DNA of 64,000 bases from NCBI GenBank assembly GCA_963775875.1, contig CAVZKP010000039.1, positions 1 through 64,000 of the forward strand, in the 5' to 3' direction. The stretch's first letter is position 1. Every line of letters starts with the position of its first letter. The position numbers were made by a program, and so were the translations under genes. This stretch comes from AP-15 sp963775875. Its GTDB lineage: Bacteria > Pseudomonadota > Alphaproteobacteria > ATCC43930 > CGMCC-115725. The notes under the pieces are model-generated. The model searched no databases and had not been told where the DNA came from. It worked only from the letters and a program-made list of their open reading frames with translations. This document shows positions 41,454 to 49,773 of the stretch, one piece after another.

Positions 41454-41650
41454 CTGTTCGCCTTTCCTTCCAAACTCGTCAAAGTTTAGCGTTGCACCCG
41501 GTTGTACCCGCTGGCAGATTGATCTGGATCGTCAAGTTGTTCCAAATGACGCTCTCCCCAGCATCGAGCATGGAGAACGCATACGTGACGGCCGGTTCCT
41601 CGACGATCCCCGGCAATGCTGGGGGCGCTACCAGTCTGGCGCCTAGGTTT

Positions 41651-42067
41651 TTACGATTGCTTTTGCCAAACGAAGTGATAACTGCATGAATTACCGCGCT
41701 GGTGCGCGTGTATCGTTCCGTTGGCGTCCACCTTGCCGCTAACATGCATCTCGAACTCGTCAGCCGCGGTCCTTCGCATCGCGAACTCGCCATGCGGATT
41801 GACCATTCCAGCGAATGGATGTCCTGTCTCGGTGGTATACTGCAGGTGGCCATGCACGATCGTGAGCGGCCCCGGTGTCCGATCCGGACAATAGCCCATT
41901 TTCCCGCCCCTCGCCACGTGAGTTTGATTGGCTTTCACCGACGAGACCAGCTGATAAGTCCCGTCGAATTGCGCGCCAACGGCGGGGGACGATGGAGTTT
42001 GCGCAGCTGCGCTGGCAAGCAAACCGAAAAATCCAACGATCGACAATAGTCCAATCTGCATTCGCAT
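41651..42067 (-). CDS. Secreted hypothetical, paralogue of the 42100 gene
   Basis: 138 residues with a signal peptide (MRMQIGLLSIVGFFGLLASAAAQ). The mature part contains FDGTYQLVSS, YCPDRTPGPLTIVHGHLQY, GMVNPHGEFAMRR, FEMHVSGKVDANG and SCSYHFVWQKQ. The same spaced pattern, with both Cys and the closing WQK, appears in the next gene upstream, so they are a divergent duplicate pair. Periplasmic; function unknown. Confidence 0.65.
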   Translation of the reverse strand: MRMQIGLLSIVGFFGLLASAAAQTPSSPAVGAQFDGTYQLVSSVKANQTHVARGGKMGYCPDRTPGPLTIVHGHLQYTTETGHPFAGMVNPHGEFAMRRTAADEFEMHVSGKVDANGTIHAHQRGNSCSYHFVWQKQS

Positions 42068-42099
42068 TTGGGTTCGTCCTCCTCACCATGCCAGTGTTG

Positions 42100-42558
42100 T
42101 CATCGATAAGCGCTCTTCTGCCACGTCACGTCATACACACAAGCCCCGATCACCCTGCCTTTGAGCACGTTTTGGGCATCTATCTGGCCCTCAAACTTTT
42201 GACCGACGCCGGTCCGCATCGCCAGCGCACCCTGTGGCGTTACGTATCCCTGAAACCTGATGTTTTGAACGTCGAACTGTGCGAGGCCGTTGGAGATGGT
42301 CAGAGGCGGGGCAGCGTAATGCGGGCAGTTTGAGGTGCTTTCTCCTACGCCTGGCAGGGCGTTGCCCTTGCTCATATTGGTTACAGGACCACCGATCCAG
42401 GTTCCGTCGAAGGCGGTCGTCGTGTTATCGGCCGAGCCTGCCGCATAGCTGCTCGGCGTGATTGGACCCGTCGCCTCAGGTGCGGGTTGCTGTTGAGCGC
42501 ATCCAGCGATTGCGAGGATGGATACGAATAACCAGAAAGAGGGTTTCATCTGCTTCAC
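42100..42558 (-). CDS. Hypothetical lipoprotein, paralogue of the 41651 gene
   Basis: 152 residues. The signal peptide ends in the lipobox ILAIAGC. The mature part has FDGTWIGGPVTN, NCPHYAAPPLTISNGLAQFD, FQGYVTPQGALAMRTG, FEGQIDAQNVLKGR and ACVYDVTWQK, matching the neighbour motif by motif. One copy is lipid-anchored and the other is soluble. The shared core suggests a small beta-sandwich with a disulphide. Function unknown. Confidence 0.65.
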   Translation of the reverse strand: MKQMKPSFWLFVSILAIAGCAQQQPAPEATGPITPSSYAAGSADNTTTAFDGTWIGGPVTNMSKGNALPGVGESTSNCPHYAAPPLTISNGLAQFDVQNIRFQGYVTPQGALAMRTGVGQKFEGQIDAQNVLKGRVIGACVYDVTWQKSAYR

Positions 42559-42871
42559 CGTTATGCTGCCGCCCGATCATGCGACGCAGTTCTTCATCTA
42601 CGGTTTTTGTGCCGGCGCATTGCCTTGCACTGCAGGCTGGCCTTGCGCGTGCAGGCTGGCCTTGTGCAGGCGGCTTTGCCGCAGGCGTTCCGCCGCGCCG
42701 CTCGTAACGCCTTTCGACACGCCCACCGCGCCGCTCCTGACGCCGCTCCATACCGGAGGTTTGCGCCTCCGCTCCTGTGGATGAGACGGCAAAGCCCAAC
42801 GCCGCCGCCAATCCGAGCAGCGAAACCATCCTTCGACGCGAGACCAATCTCGATTTATCATCTGAAGTCAT
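42476..42871 (-). CDS. Secreted Arg-rich hypothetical protein
   Basis: The start at 42871 is behind GCAGGAGGTCGAAC. The signal sequence is MTSDDKSRLVSRRRMVSLLGLAAALGFAVSSTGAEAQ, with paired Arg residues before the hydrophobic core that faintly resemble a Tat signal. A highly basic repeat-like stretch, MERRQERRGGRVERRYERRGG, follows, then a Pro/Ala tail. The C-terminus past about residue 85 overlaps the next gene and may be read in a wrong frame. Unknown function. Confidence 0.5.
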   Translation of the reverse strand: MTSDDKSRLVSRRRMVSLLGLAAALGFAVSSTGAEAQTSGMERRQERRGGRVERRYERRGGTPAAKPPAQGQPARARPACSARQCAGTKTVDEELRRMIGRQHNGEADETLFLVIRIHPRNRWMRSTATRT

Positions 42872-42953
42872 GTTCGACCTCCTGCGCTTTCGAGTAACCG
42901 GGTACTTTAGATTTCGTATTTGCATACGACGCTGATTTCAACCGGACCGACAG

Positions 42954-43001
42954 CGGGAGCGGGTTCCCAACTTTCCATTGTGGCCGATGATCCCGCTCCC
43001 G
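42954..43001 (-). terminator. Inverted repeat downstream of the 43032 gene
   Basis: CGGGAGCGGG (42954-42963) and CCCGCTCCCG (42992-43001) are perfect 10-bp arms 28 bases apart, just past the stop of the minus-strand gene at 43032. A T-run is lacking and the loop is long, so termination is only a suggestion. Confidence 0.3.
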
Positions 43002-43031
43002 GATCCAGGTCATCACGCGGCGACGTCTGCG

Positions 43032-43574
43032 TTAGTCCACCGCAACCGTGACGCTGGTGTTCCAGGTGATGTCAACCTGGTCGCCAACCTTAAGCTTATC
43101 GAGCACATCCGGATCGGCGACACGTCGGCTGTATTTCCATCCGTTCGGACCAACGAAGGTGATCGACGGTGCGTCTTTGTCGATGGCAGAGACGGTCGCG
43201 GTGATCGTTCTGTCCACGGCTGTGGCGCCCCCTGGCCGCTCCCCCTGCCCCATCGTGGAGGCCTTGCCCCCGGTATCGGTCGCAGCCTCGCCCGGCGGCT
43301 TCAGTTTTACCAAGACGGTGTTGTTATACGTCACCGACACCTTGTCGCCGACCTTGACCTCATCGAACCGGGGCGCGCTTGGGGGCACATCGATCGTTTG
43401 GAACGTGCCGTCGGCCGTCTTGACGTTCATGACGCGCTTGTCATGGTCGATGGTCTCCACGGTGCCCGATATCGTGACGCTGTGGGTGAGCTGCTTGACC
43501 TCCTGCGCCCAGCCGGGCAGGGAAAGGGCCAAGACCAAGCCGGACGCGGCTAGGATTGCGTTTACTCCCTTCAT
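43032..43574 (-). CDS. Secreted protein with two tandem OB-like domains
   Basis: The start MKGVNAILAASGLVLALSLPGWAQ at 43574 follows AAAAGGAGACAG and gives a signal peptide. The mature protein has two similar halves: VSGTVETIDHDKRVMNVKT-type sequence with VKVGDKVSVTYNNTVLVKL, then ITATVSAIDKDAPSITFVG with LKVGDQVDITWNTSVTVAV. This internal duplication resembles DUF5666-like beta-barrel domains. Probably periplasmic; function unknown. Confidence 0.65.
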   Translation of the reverse strand: MKGVNAILAASGLVLALSLPGWAQEVKQLTHSVTISGTVETIDHDKRVMNVKTADGTFQTIDVPPSAPRFDEVKVGDKVSVTYNNTVLVKLKPPGEAATDTGGKASTMGQGERPGGATAVDRTITATVSAIDKDAPSITFVGPNGWKYSRRVADPDVLDKLKVGDQVDITWNTSVTVAVD

Positions 43575-43671
43575 GCATCTGTCTCCTTTTGGGTTGGCGG
43601 ACAAGCAAAGCTCGCCTGTGATCAAAGCTTAAACAGCGGGGTTCGCCGCTGGCTATGCAGAAGTCACGGAT

Positions 43672-44638
43672 TTAGGGGTTGATGAACCGCGCCCCCGGAA
43701 CACGTGCCAGGGTGGTCAGCGGGGTCTCGCTGAAGGCCGCCCGGTAGGCCGTCTCGAAAGGTCCCAGCTCCGCGAAACCGAAGCCGCGGACAAGCTCTAA
43801 GAGGTTCGTCCCGTCGGGAGCGGCGTCACGCAATGCGATCCGTGCCCGACTCAACCGGCGCAACAGCAGATATCGGATCGGGCTCATGCCAAGGAATTCG
43901 GCGCAACAAGTAGCGCAAAGTCCGCTCGGTCACCCCCATCAGTTCGCACAACTCGGTCGTGCGCAGCGGCTTGCCGAGATGGTCCGCCAGAACCTCCTCG
44001 AACCCAATCATGATGCGGGCGTGACGACGCTTGGTCGGGCCGTAGGCTCGCACGCTGGCGCCCGTCAGGCAGGCGACCAGCGTCTGGATCAAACCTTGCT
44101 CGATGGCGCGCGCGACCTCCGTATGCACCAATAGTCTGGGCTTGGTCTCGGCGAGGCGGCAGACTTGTGCATGAAGGCGCCGCAGGCGCGCCACATCACG
44201 TGGGGAGGGGCGCAGGATTTTTCCCTCTGATGGTAAAGTGAAAGGTTTTCCGGTAAGAGCCCGGCCATATTGTTCGAGCCGCGCCGGGTCCAGCGCGATC
44301 ACGTTCCATACAAAGGAGCCAGGTGTTGACTGGTGCAGCCGCTCGCCGCGGCCGCGGAACACGATCTCGCCCGGCCGCAATTCGGTCCCGGCCCATACCG
44401 GAAGTGGCCCCGATTGCGCCGAAAAACTCACGAAAGAGAGCTGTGGCCCCAGGCAAACATAGGCAACCCGGGGAAAGTCCTCCTCGCACCGCAACACCTC
44501 TACATCGTGCAGCTCAGCCCAGGTCAGGCGGGCCTTGAACTTGGAGGTTGGTGCAATCAGGATTTTGATTTGCGCCTGACGCAAGCTCGCCTCGTAGTGA
44601 TCGAGTTCGAGGAACGTGCGCGTGCCGCTTCCCGGCAT
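43672..44638 (-). CDS. AraC family regulator (one frameshift)
   Basis: The N-terminal part (LDHYEASLRQAQIKILIAPTSKFKARLTWAELHDVEVLRCEE) is an AraC-type ligand-binding domain. The C-terminal helix-turn-helix pair starts LRTTELCELMGVTERTLRYLLRR. Near 43890 the frame slips and continues as MSPIRYLLLRRLSRARIALRD and FGFAELGPFETAYRAAFSETP, the second helix-turn-helix. Joined it is about 320 residues. Its targets are unknown; the two downstream-facing neighbours at 44715 and 45859 are the same type. Confidence 0.75.
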
Positions 44639-44714
44639 TCATCTCTCTTTACAACCGAAGAGCCAGGCCAAGCATCCTGCCAGACGCTGAGGATAGATCG
44701 CCCAATCGCGACGC

Positions 44715-45752
44715 CTATGCCGATTTAACGAATTTCCATGGCGGCGCGACGATTTCAGCCGGCTTTAAATCTTCAGGGGGTCGACGCAGTGCCGCCGAGG
44801 GCGCTTCTCCGAACAATGACCGGTAAGCGACCGCAAAGCGGCCCAATTCCCAGAAGCCATAATCGGTGGCGATCTCGGTCACGGTCGCCTTCTCCGCAGC
44901 CGCGATGCGCAACGCCCGATGCACCAGGTGCATGCGCCGCAGCCACAAATAGCGCTTCGGACTCATGCCGAGATACTCCTGACAACAGTCACGCAGCGTC
45001 GTATAGGAAGCGCCCACCGTTGCGCAAAGCTGGGGCATATAAAGCGGCCTATCGGGGGTCGACGATAGGACCTCCTCTAGACGCCGCATGACCCTGGCGC
45101 GCTGCCGATGGACATTGCGCACATGGTCTGATTGGCCCTCGGTCACGCACAAAATCATTGCTTCGACCAGAGCCTCTTCGATCGCTCGCGCTACTTCTGG
45201 CTTCGCGAGAATGTCGGGAGCGGTCTCCGCGAGATGGCCCGCCGCTCCGTGCAGCTGCCCCAGCCGGGACGCCGCAGCTGCAGGCGGGCTGAGCCATCGA
45301 GGGAATGCAGGTGGCGTCAATGATCGCCCAATCGTCGCCTCGCTAACGGCGGCAAGGTCCTCGGGCGTCAGCGACATGGTACCCCATCCGCACACCGCAG
45401 AGGATCGCAGGTAATACGGCCGATCCAATCCGAACATTGCGATTTGATGTCGCGATGTCTCGATCCCGTTGACCTGCATCGTCGGCTGATCGGGATCGGT
45501 AGCGAAGAGGATCAGCGACCGCTGCCCGCTCGGCGTTACCCTCATGATCCGAGGCAGTCTCTCGTCGAGGCGATGCATCCACAGGCGATGCAGGTCGATG
45601 CGCGTCGTCTTCGCGCGGAATTCGCCGCGGTTCGTAAGCACCCCGTCAATCTGCAGGTTTCGTATCCCTGCGAAATACATCTCTGGGTCGGCGAATGTAT
45701 GGACGGCGCTCGACGGCATTTCGAGCCTCCGCTGAAGCAGGCTTTCGAACAC
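44715..45752 (-). CDS. AraC family regulator, tandem copy 1
   Basis: The likely start is 45719 (MPSSAVHTFADPEMYFAGIRNLQIDGVL), giving 334 residues. The sensor domain is followed by a double helix-turn-helix: LYMPQLCATVGASYTTLRDCCQEYLGMSPKRYLWLRRMHLVHRALR and VTEIATDYGFWELGRFAVAYRSLFGE. It is strikingly similar to the neighbour at 45859 over its whole length and also in part of the upstream DNA, so this is a recent tandem duplication. Confidence 0.88.
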   Translation of the reverse strand: MFESLLQRRLEMPSSAVHTFADPEMYFAGIRNLQIDGVLTNRGEFRAKTTRIDLHRLWMHRLDERLPRIMRVTPSGQRSLILFATDPDQPTMQVNGIETSRHQIAMFGLDRPYYLRSSAVCGWGTMSLTPEDLAAVSEATIGRSLTPPAFPRWLSPPAAAASRLGQLHGAAGHLAETAPDILAKPEVARAIEEALVEAMILCVTEGQSDHVRNVHRQRARVMRRLEEVLSSTPDRPLYMPQLCATVGASYTTLRDCCQEYLGMSPKRYLWLRRMHLVHRALRIAAAEKATVTEIATDYGFWELGRFAVAYRSLFGEAPSAALRRPPEDLKPAEIVAPPWKFVKSA

Positions 45753-45858
45753 ACAAAACCGTTCGTGCCTATCCCAGGTTAATCAGCGCGATATGTCAAT
45801 AAGAAATTCAGATTGTTGTAATCTGCAGGACGAAGGACTGACCGCCGCCTGGCTAACA

Positions 45859-47001
45859 TCATTCAAAAAATGTGCGGCTGGAGCCGGTTAATCCGAACCC
45901 GACGTCGTCATAGTTTTGCGCCGCTGCAGCCGATTTAACGAATTTCCATGCCGGATCGGTGATTTCGACCGGTGTTGGGTCTTCGGGAGGTCGACGCAGT
46001 GCCGCCGACGGCACTTCTCCGAATAGTGACCGGTAGGCGACCGCAAAGCGACCCAATTCCCAGAAGCCATAATCGGTGGCGATCTCGGTCACGGTCGTCT
46101 TCTCGGCATCCGCGATCCGCAAAGCCCGGCGCACCAGGTGCATTCGCCGCAGCCACAGATAGCGTTTCGGGCTCATGCCGAGATAATCCTGGCAACAGTC
46201 GCGCAGCGTCGTATAGGAAGCGCCCACGATCGCGCAGAGCTGGGGCATATAAAGAGGCCTATCGGGGGCGGATGCCAGGACCTCCTCCAGACGCCGCATG
46301 ACCCTCGCGCGATGGCGATGGACATTGCGCACATCACCTGAATGCCTCTCCGCTATGCAGAAAACCATCGCTTCCACCGACGCCGTTTCCATCGCTCGCG
46401 CGACCTCGGGCTTAGCGAGGATGTCCGGGGCGGATTTCGCCAGGTGGGCCGCCGCTTCGTGCAGCTTCCGCAATCGCAATAGAGCAGCTGTCGGAGGCGT
46501 CAAGCTGCGGGCGAAATTCGCCGGCGCCAATTCGCGCCCGATAATCGCCTTGCTCGCAGCGGCAAGATCCTCGGGCATCAAGGATACCGAGCCCCATCGA
46601 CAAGGCGCCGAAAATCGAAAGTACCATTCCCAATCCGGCCCGTTTCTGCAAATTTGGCCGTTCGCTACTTCGACGCCGTTGATCAGCATCGACGGCTCGC
46701 CGGGATGGGTCACGAACACGATCCCTGTTCGCCTCCCACTGGGCGTTACTTTGATTATCCGAGGCAGGCTCTCGTCGGAGCGGTACATAAACAATCGGTG
46801 CAGGTCGATATGCGTCAACTCGGCACGGAACTCGCCTCGCTTCGTAAGCACCCCGTCAATCCGCAGGTTTCGGATCCCTGCAAAATACAGATCTGGGTCG
46901 ACAAATGTGTGGAGGGCGCTCGACGGCATCTCGACCTCCGCTGAAGCAGGGTTCGAACGCGCAAACATCCAACCTTTTCCCAAAAGATTGATCGGCGCCA
47001 A
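45859..47001 (-). CDS. AraC family regulator, tandem copy 2
   Basis: The likely start is 46929 (MPSSALHTFVDPDLYFAGIRNLRIDGVL). It has the same architecture as the 44715 gene, with the helix-turn-helix region nearly identical (LYMPQLCAIVGASYTTLRDCCQDYLGMSPKRY). The sensor half differs more, which would suit a change of ligand. The C-terminus is extended by about 20 residues. The upstream DNA shares the motif TGTCAA-N4-AAAATTCAG in approximate form with copy 1. Confidence 0.88.
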   Translation of the reverse strand: MAPINLLGKGWMFARSNPASAEVEMPSSALHTFVDPDLYFAGIRNLRIDGVLTKRGEFRAELTHIDLHRLFMYRSDESLPRIIKVTPSGRRTGIVFVTHPGEPSMLINGVEVANGQICRNGPDWEWYFRFSAPCRWGSVSLMPEDLAAASKAIIGRELAPANFARSLTPPTAALLRLRKLHEAAAHLAKSAPDILAKPEVARAMETASVEAMVFCIAERHSGDVRNVHRHRARVMRRLEEVLASAPDRPLYMPQLCAIVGASYTTLRDCCQDYLGMSPKRYLWLRRMHLVRRALRIADAEKTTVTEIATDYGFWELGRFAVAYRSLFGEVPSAALRRPPEDPTPVEITDPAWKFVKSAAAAQNYDDVGFGLTGSSRTFFE

Positions 47002-47166
47002 TTTGTCAACCTAAAATTCAGTTTTTTATAAGCCCGATGACGAGGGCTGACCGGCCGGGTGCGCCGCTGCCAGTCCGCGCCGGATGCGCATTTGGTCATA
47101 CTGCGGGACAGGTCCGCCCGCGGAACACGCGGCGTGCTGGCGTGGTCGTGGCGGTCAGCCCGCCTT

Positions 47167-48261
47167 TCACTGAATTCGGGGCGGCAACAGGTAAAGCGTC
47201 ATGGCGAAGATCAGGTACACCATCAATGCCAGCACGCCGACGAACCACGCCGCTCGCCCGCCGTTGGTGACGAGCGTCGCGGTAAGGGTGGCGACGAGCA
47301 CCATCACCACCGCGCCCGGCCAGAAGTGCAGATCGATCGGGGTCGGGCCGATCAGGTAACTCAGCAGCACCAATACGGGCGCCACAAATAGCGCGATCTG
47401 AGAAGCGCTCCCGAGCGCGATGCCGACACTTAGGTCGAGCCGGTTCTTGCGCGCGCCGGAAAACGCCGACGCCATCTCGGCGGCCCCGCCTACCAGCGCC
47501 ACAACGATGAAGCCGACGAAGGCAGGGGTCATCCCGAATGCCTCCGCCGCCTTCTGTACGGACTCGACGAAGATCTCGCTCACCAGCGCCACCAGCACCG
47601 TCACCCCGGTCAGCGTCGCCAAGGCTAGTCCGAGCGGCCAAGGTGCTTCGCCCGCCTCAGCGTGCTCGGCGCCGGCGAAGATCTCGCGGTGCGTTCCGAG
47701 CGTGAACAACAGCCCCAACCCATATCCGAGGATCAGCAGCACGGCCAAGCCAAGGCTGAGCTTTTGCGTAATTTCCGCACCCGGTACCGAATCCGCTTCG
47801 CCGACTGCCGAAGGTATCAGCAGCGCGATTGTCGCCAGGAACAGCAGACCTGACTGCAGACGCGCCCCGGCCCGGTTGAATTCCTGCACGTGATACTTGA
47901 GTCCGCCGAGCAGAAAGGAGGCCCCTAGCATGAATAGCGTGTTGGTGACGATGGCGCCGACGATGGACGCCTTCACCAGCGTGTACTCCCCAGCGCGCAA
48001 GGCGGCCAGGGCGATGACCAACTCGGTCAGATTTCCCAGGGTGGCATTGAGCAGACCACCGGCCGCGTCGCCGGTTTTGGCAGCCACGGATTCGGTGGCG
48101 TGACTGAGCAATGCAGCGAGTGGGACAATAGCCAGCACCGACAGGACAAAGAGCACCGTCTGCGCTTCGGGCGCGAGCTTCGCGGCGGCAAACACTACAG
48201 GCACGAAGGCCAGCAGCCAGAGCATCGGGTTGCGGCGGATTTCTCTAAATAAAAGAGTCAT
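47167..48261 (-). CDS. cax: Calcium/proton exchanger (CaCA family)
   Basis: Membrane antiporter of 364 residues that expels Ca2+ using the proton gradient. It has about eleven hydrophobic segments. The two alpha repeats contain GGLLNATLGNLTELVIALAALR and AFVGFIVVALVGGAAEMASAF, the acidic-residue signatures of CAX proteins. A K+ channel gene ends 18 bp upstream on the same strand, so they are probably one operon handling ion homeostasis. Confidence 0.9.
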   Translation of the reverse strand: MTLLFREIRRNPMLWLLAFVPVVFAAAKLAPEAQTVLFVLSVLAIVPLAALLSHATESVAAKTGDAAGGLLNATLGNLTELVIALAALRAGEYTLVKASIVGAIVTNTLFMLGASFLLGGLKYHVQEFNRAGARLQSGLLFLATIALLIPSAVGEADSVPGAEITQKLSLGLAVLLILGYGLGLLFTLGTHREIFAGAEHAEAGEAPWPLGLALATLTGVTVLVALVSEIFVESVQKAAEAFGMTPAFVGFIVVALVGGAAEMASAFSGARKNRLDLSVGIALGSASQIALFVAPVLVLLSYLIGPTPIDLHFWPGAVVMVLVATLTATLVTNGGRAAWFVGVLALMVYLIFAMTLYLLPPRIQ

Positions 48262-48279
48262 GGGGTATGATTTGTGCAG

Positions 48280-48690
48280 TCATTGGCCCGAATATTCTTT
48301 CTTTGGCCCCTGCTGCGTTGTGCATGTTGTGGAGCTGACGCTCGCGGGGCTGCCTGTTTCACTCCGTTGAACGCGGGCAGTCACCCGGAGGGCCTCCACA
48401 CTGAGCGCCACGACGAGGCCGGTCAGCAGGATACCAGCAAGGCCGATCATTACCGCGAGCAACCGTGACACAACATGTCGCGGCGTCAAATCGCCGTAAC
48501 CGATGGTGAGACCGGTCACAAAAGTGAAATAAAGAGCTTCGTCGATGCTCCATCCTTCTATGTGCCCGATCAGAAGTCCGGGTCCGATCATCGCTAAAAT
48601 AACCCAGGAGGTGATCGGCCAGACCACCCGAAAAAGCCGAAAGAGTTCTCTGAAGAAGATGCGCCTGATTTGCCTTGGTTGCATTAGCAT
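48280..48690 (-). CDS. Two-helix potassium channel family protein
   Basis: 136 residues. Two membrane segments (VWPITSWVILAMIGPGLLIG and LLAVMIGLAGILLTGLVVALSVEAL) flank a pore loop with the filter TIGYGDLTPRHVVSR. The family filter is TxGYGD; this one is TIGYGD. The C-terminal 30 residues are polar and short, so no regulatory domain is present. It sits directly before cax. Confidence 0.85.
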   Translation of the reverse strand: MLMQPRQIRRIFFRELFRLFRVVWPITSWVILAMIGPGLLIGHIEGWSIDEALYFTFVTGLTIGYGDLTPRHVVSRLLAVMIGLAGILLTGLVVALSVEALRVTARVQRSETGSPASVSSTTCTTQQGPKKEYSGQ

Positions 48691-49649
48691 CCGGCTCCAG
48701 CCGATTTATCACTTGAGGGGATAGCGCGAGCGCACCTGCAATTACGTTCTGTGCACCCTTCGGCTGGCCGCGCGTTGTTGCCGCGCGCAAACAACTCGCC
48801 CGCGCGCTTCACCATCTCCTGCTCCCAGCCCGATGATCATCGTCGGACAACTCCAACCTCCGCCGACAGTTCGGCCAGACCTTTGTGCCGCGAAAGCGCC
48901 GCTATCGCCACTCATCCTTGCTGATGCCTCGATGAATTCTCCTCCAATGCCTCCTTAGGACTCGGGCGGCCTGTCGCTGATTTCGCTGGCCAAAATCCGC
49001 AGCCGCCGCAGAAGACCATCGGCTGACCGCGTCGCCTATGCATTTTCCACAAATTTGCAGCGCAGAACGCGTATCAGCCTCGAAGTGGCCTCCCCTAGAG
49101 GCCGGAGCGTGGCTACGCATTTGTTCACGCTTGTGTACCTCCCCAGAACGACGCCCGCGCAAACGCGTATCTGCCGCAATTCGCGCGACAACACCTGTCG
49201 AGTTGGGGCCCAGCTCAAAGGCGATCGGCTATTCCGTAAAGTCCGTTATTTCTGCATAGCCGGCGCACAAATTGGCGGTCTAGTTTCTTGTTTAGGGCGA
49301 GTTGTGGGTATCGGGCCGATTTGACCCATTGCGTCTTTCGCATCTCGCCGTTGCACCGCCGGATCAGTTCTTCCGGAGCCCAGGCGCACTGGTCAGGCGC
49401 AAGCGCCGGAAGGCCGAGACGCGATGACCGCCTATGGAGGCTCAAAATGATACGACGCTTTTTTGCTGCTGTCAGCTTTCGTCCTATTTTCGGGCATCAT
49501 GGGGGATAACTCGAGAAGCTTGGCCGCCACGAATGATCCGTCGCCTAAATCTTGATGCGCGCCGAAAGAGATTACGAAATTCATTTGACTCTGTCCGGGC
49601 GAGCGTTTTTGTTGCAGCGCAACAAGCCCATTTAACGGTCGTCCGTCCT
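48691..49649. other. Long intergenic region, no gene seen
   Basis: About 960 bases between the divergent K+ channel and DUF3141 genes. Short open frames here lack conserved features and ribosome-binding sites. The GC content drops near 49450-49750. The right end carries the FNR-like box and the promoter of the fermentation cluster. Nothing else is recognised. Confidence 0.5.
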
Positions 49650-49663
49650 TTGACCTAGATCAA
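49650..49663. promoter_or_regulatory. FNR/FixK-type box upstream of DUF3141-pta-fabI-ackA
   Basis: TTGACCTAGATCAA matches the FNR/FixK pattern TTGAy-N4-rTCAA. It lies inside a larger imperfect palindrome (GTCCTTTGA ... TCAAGGAC). It is about 110 bp upstream of the likely DUF3141 start, a plausible activator position with the promoter in the AT-rich stretch 49700-49760. Oxygen-controlled expression is inferred. Confidence 0.65.
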
Positions 49664-49773
49664 GGACCTGTCACGCCAAGCCGACTATCCCCTCGTTATG
49701 CAACAGGTAAATTCACAAAACTGTAAAAATAATCTGAAATTCTATCCAATAATGCAAGAGATGAGAGGATGAC

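Noticed and set aside
41515..41540. Second FNR-like site (TTGATCTGGATCGTCAA)
   Set aside because: The second half does not match at the right spacing and it lies downstream of any start.
41479..41650. Minus-strand peptide ending NNLTIQINLPAGTTGCNAKL
   Set aside because: Only the tail looks natural and the rest is antiparallel to the 41651 gene frame; no start or binding site.
48902..49330. Several 60-90 codon frames on both strands
   Set aside because: None has a binding site, conserved motif or consistent codon use; treated as intergenic.
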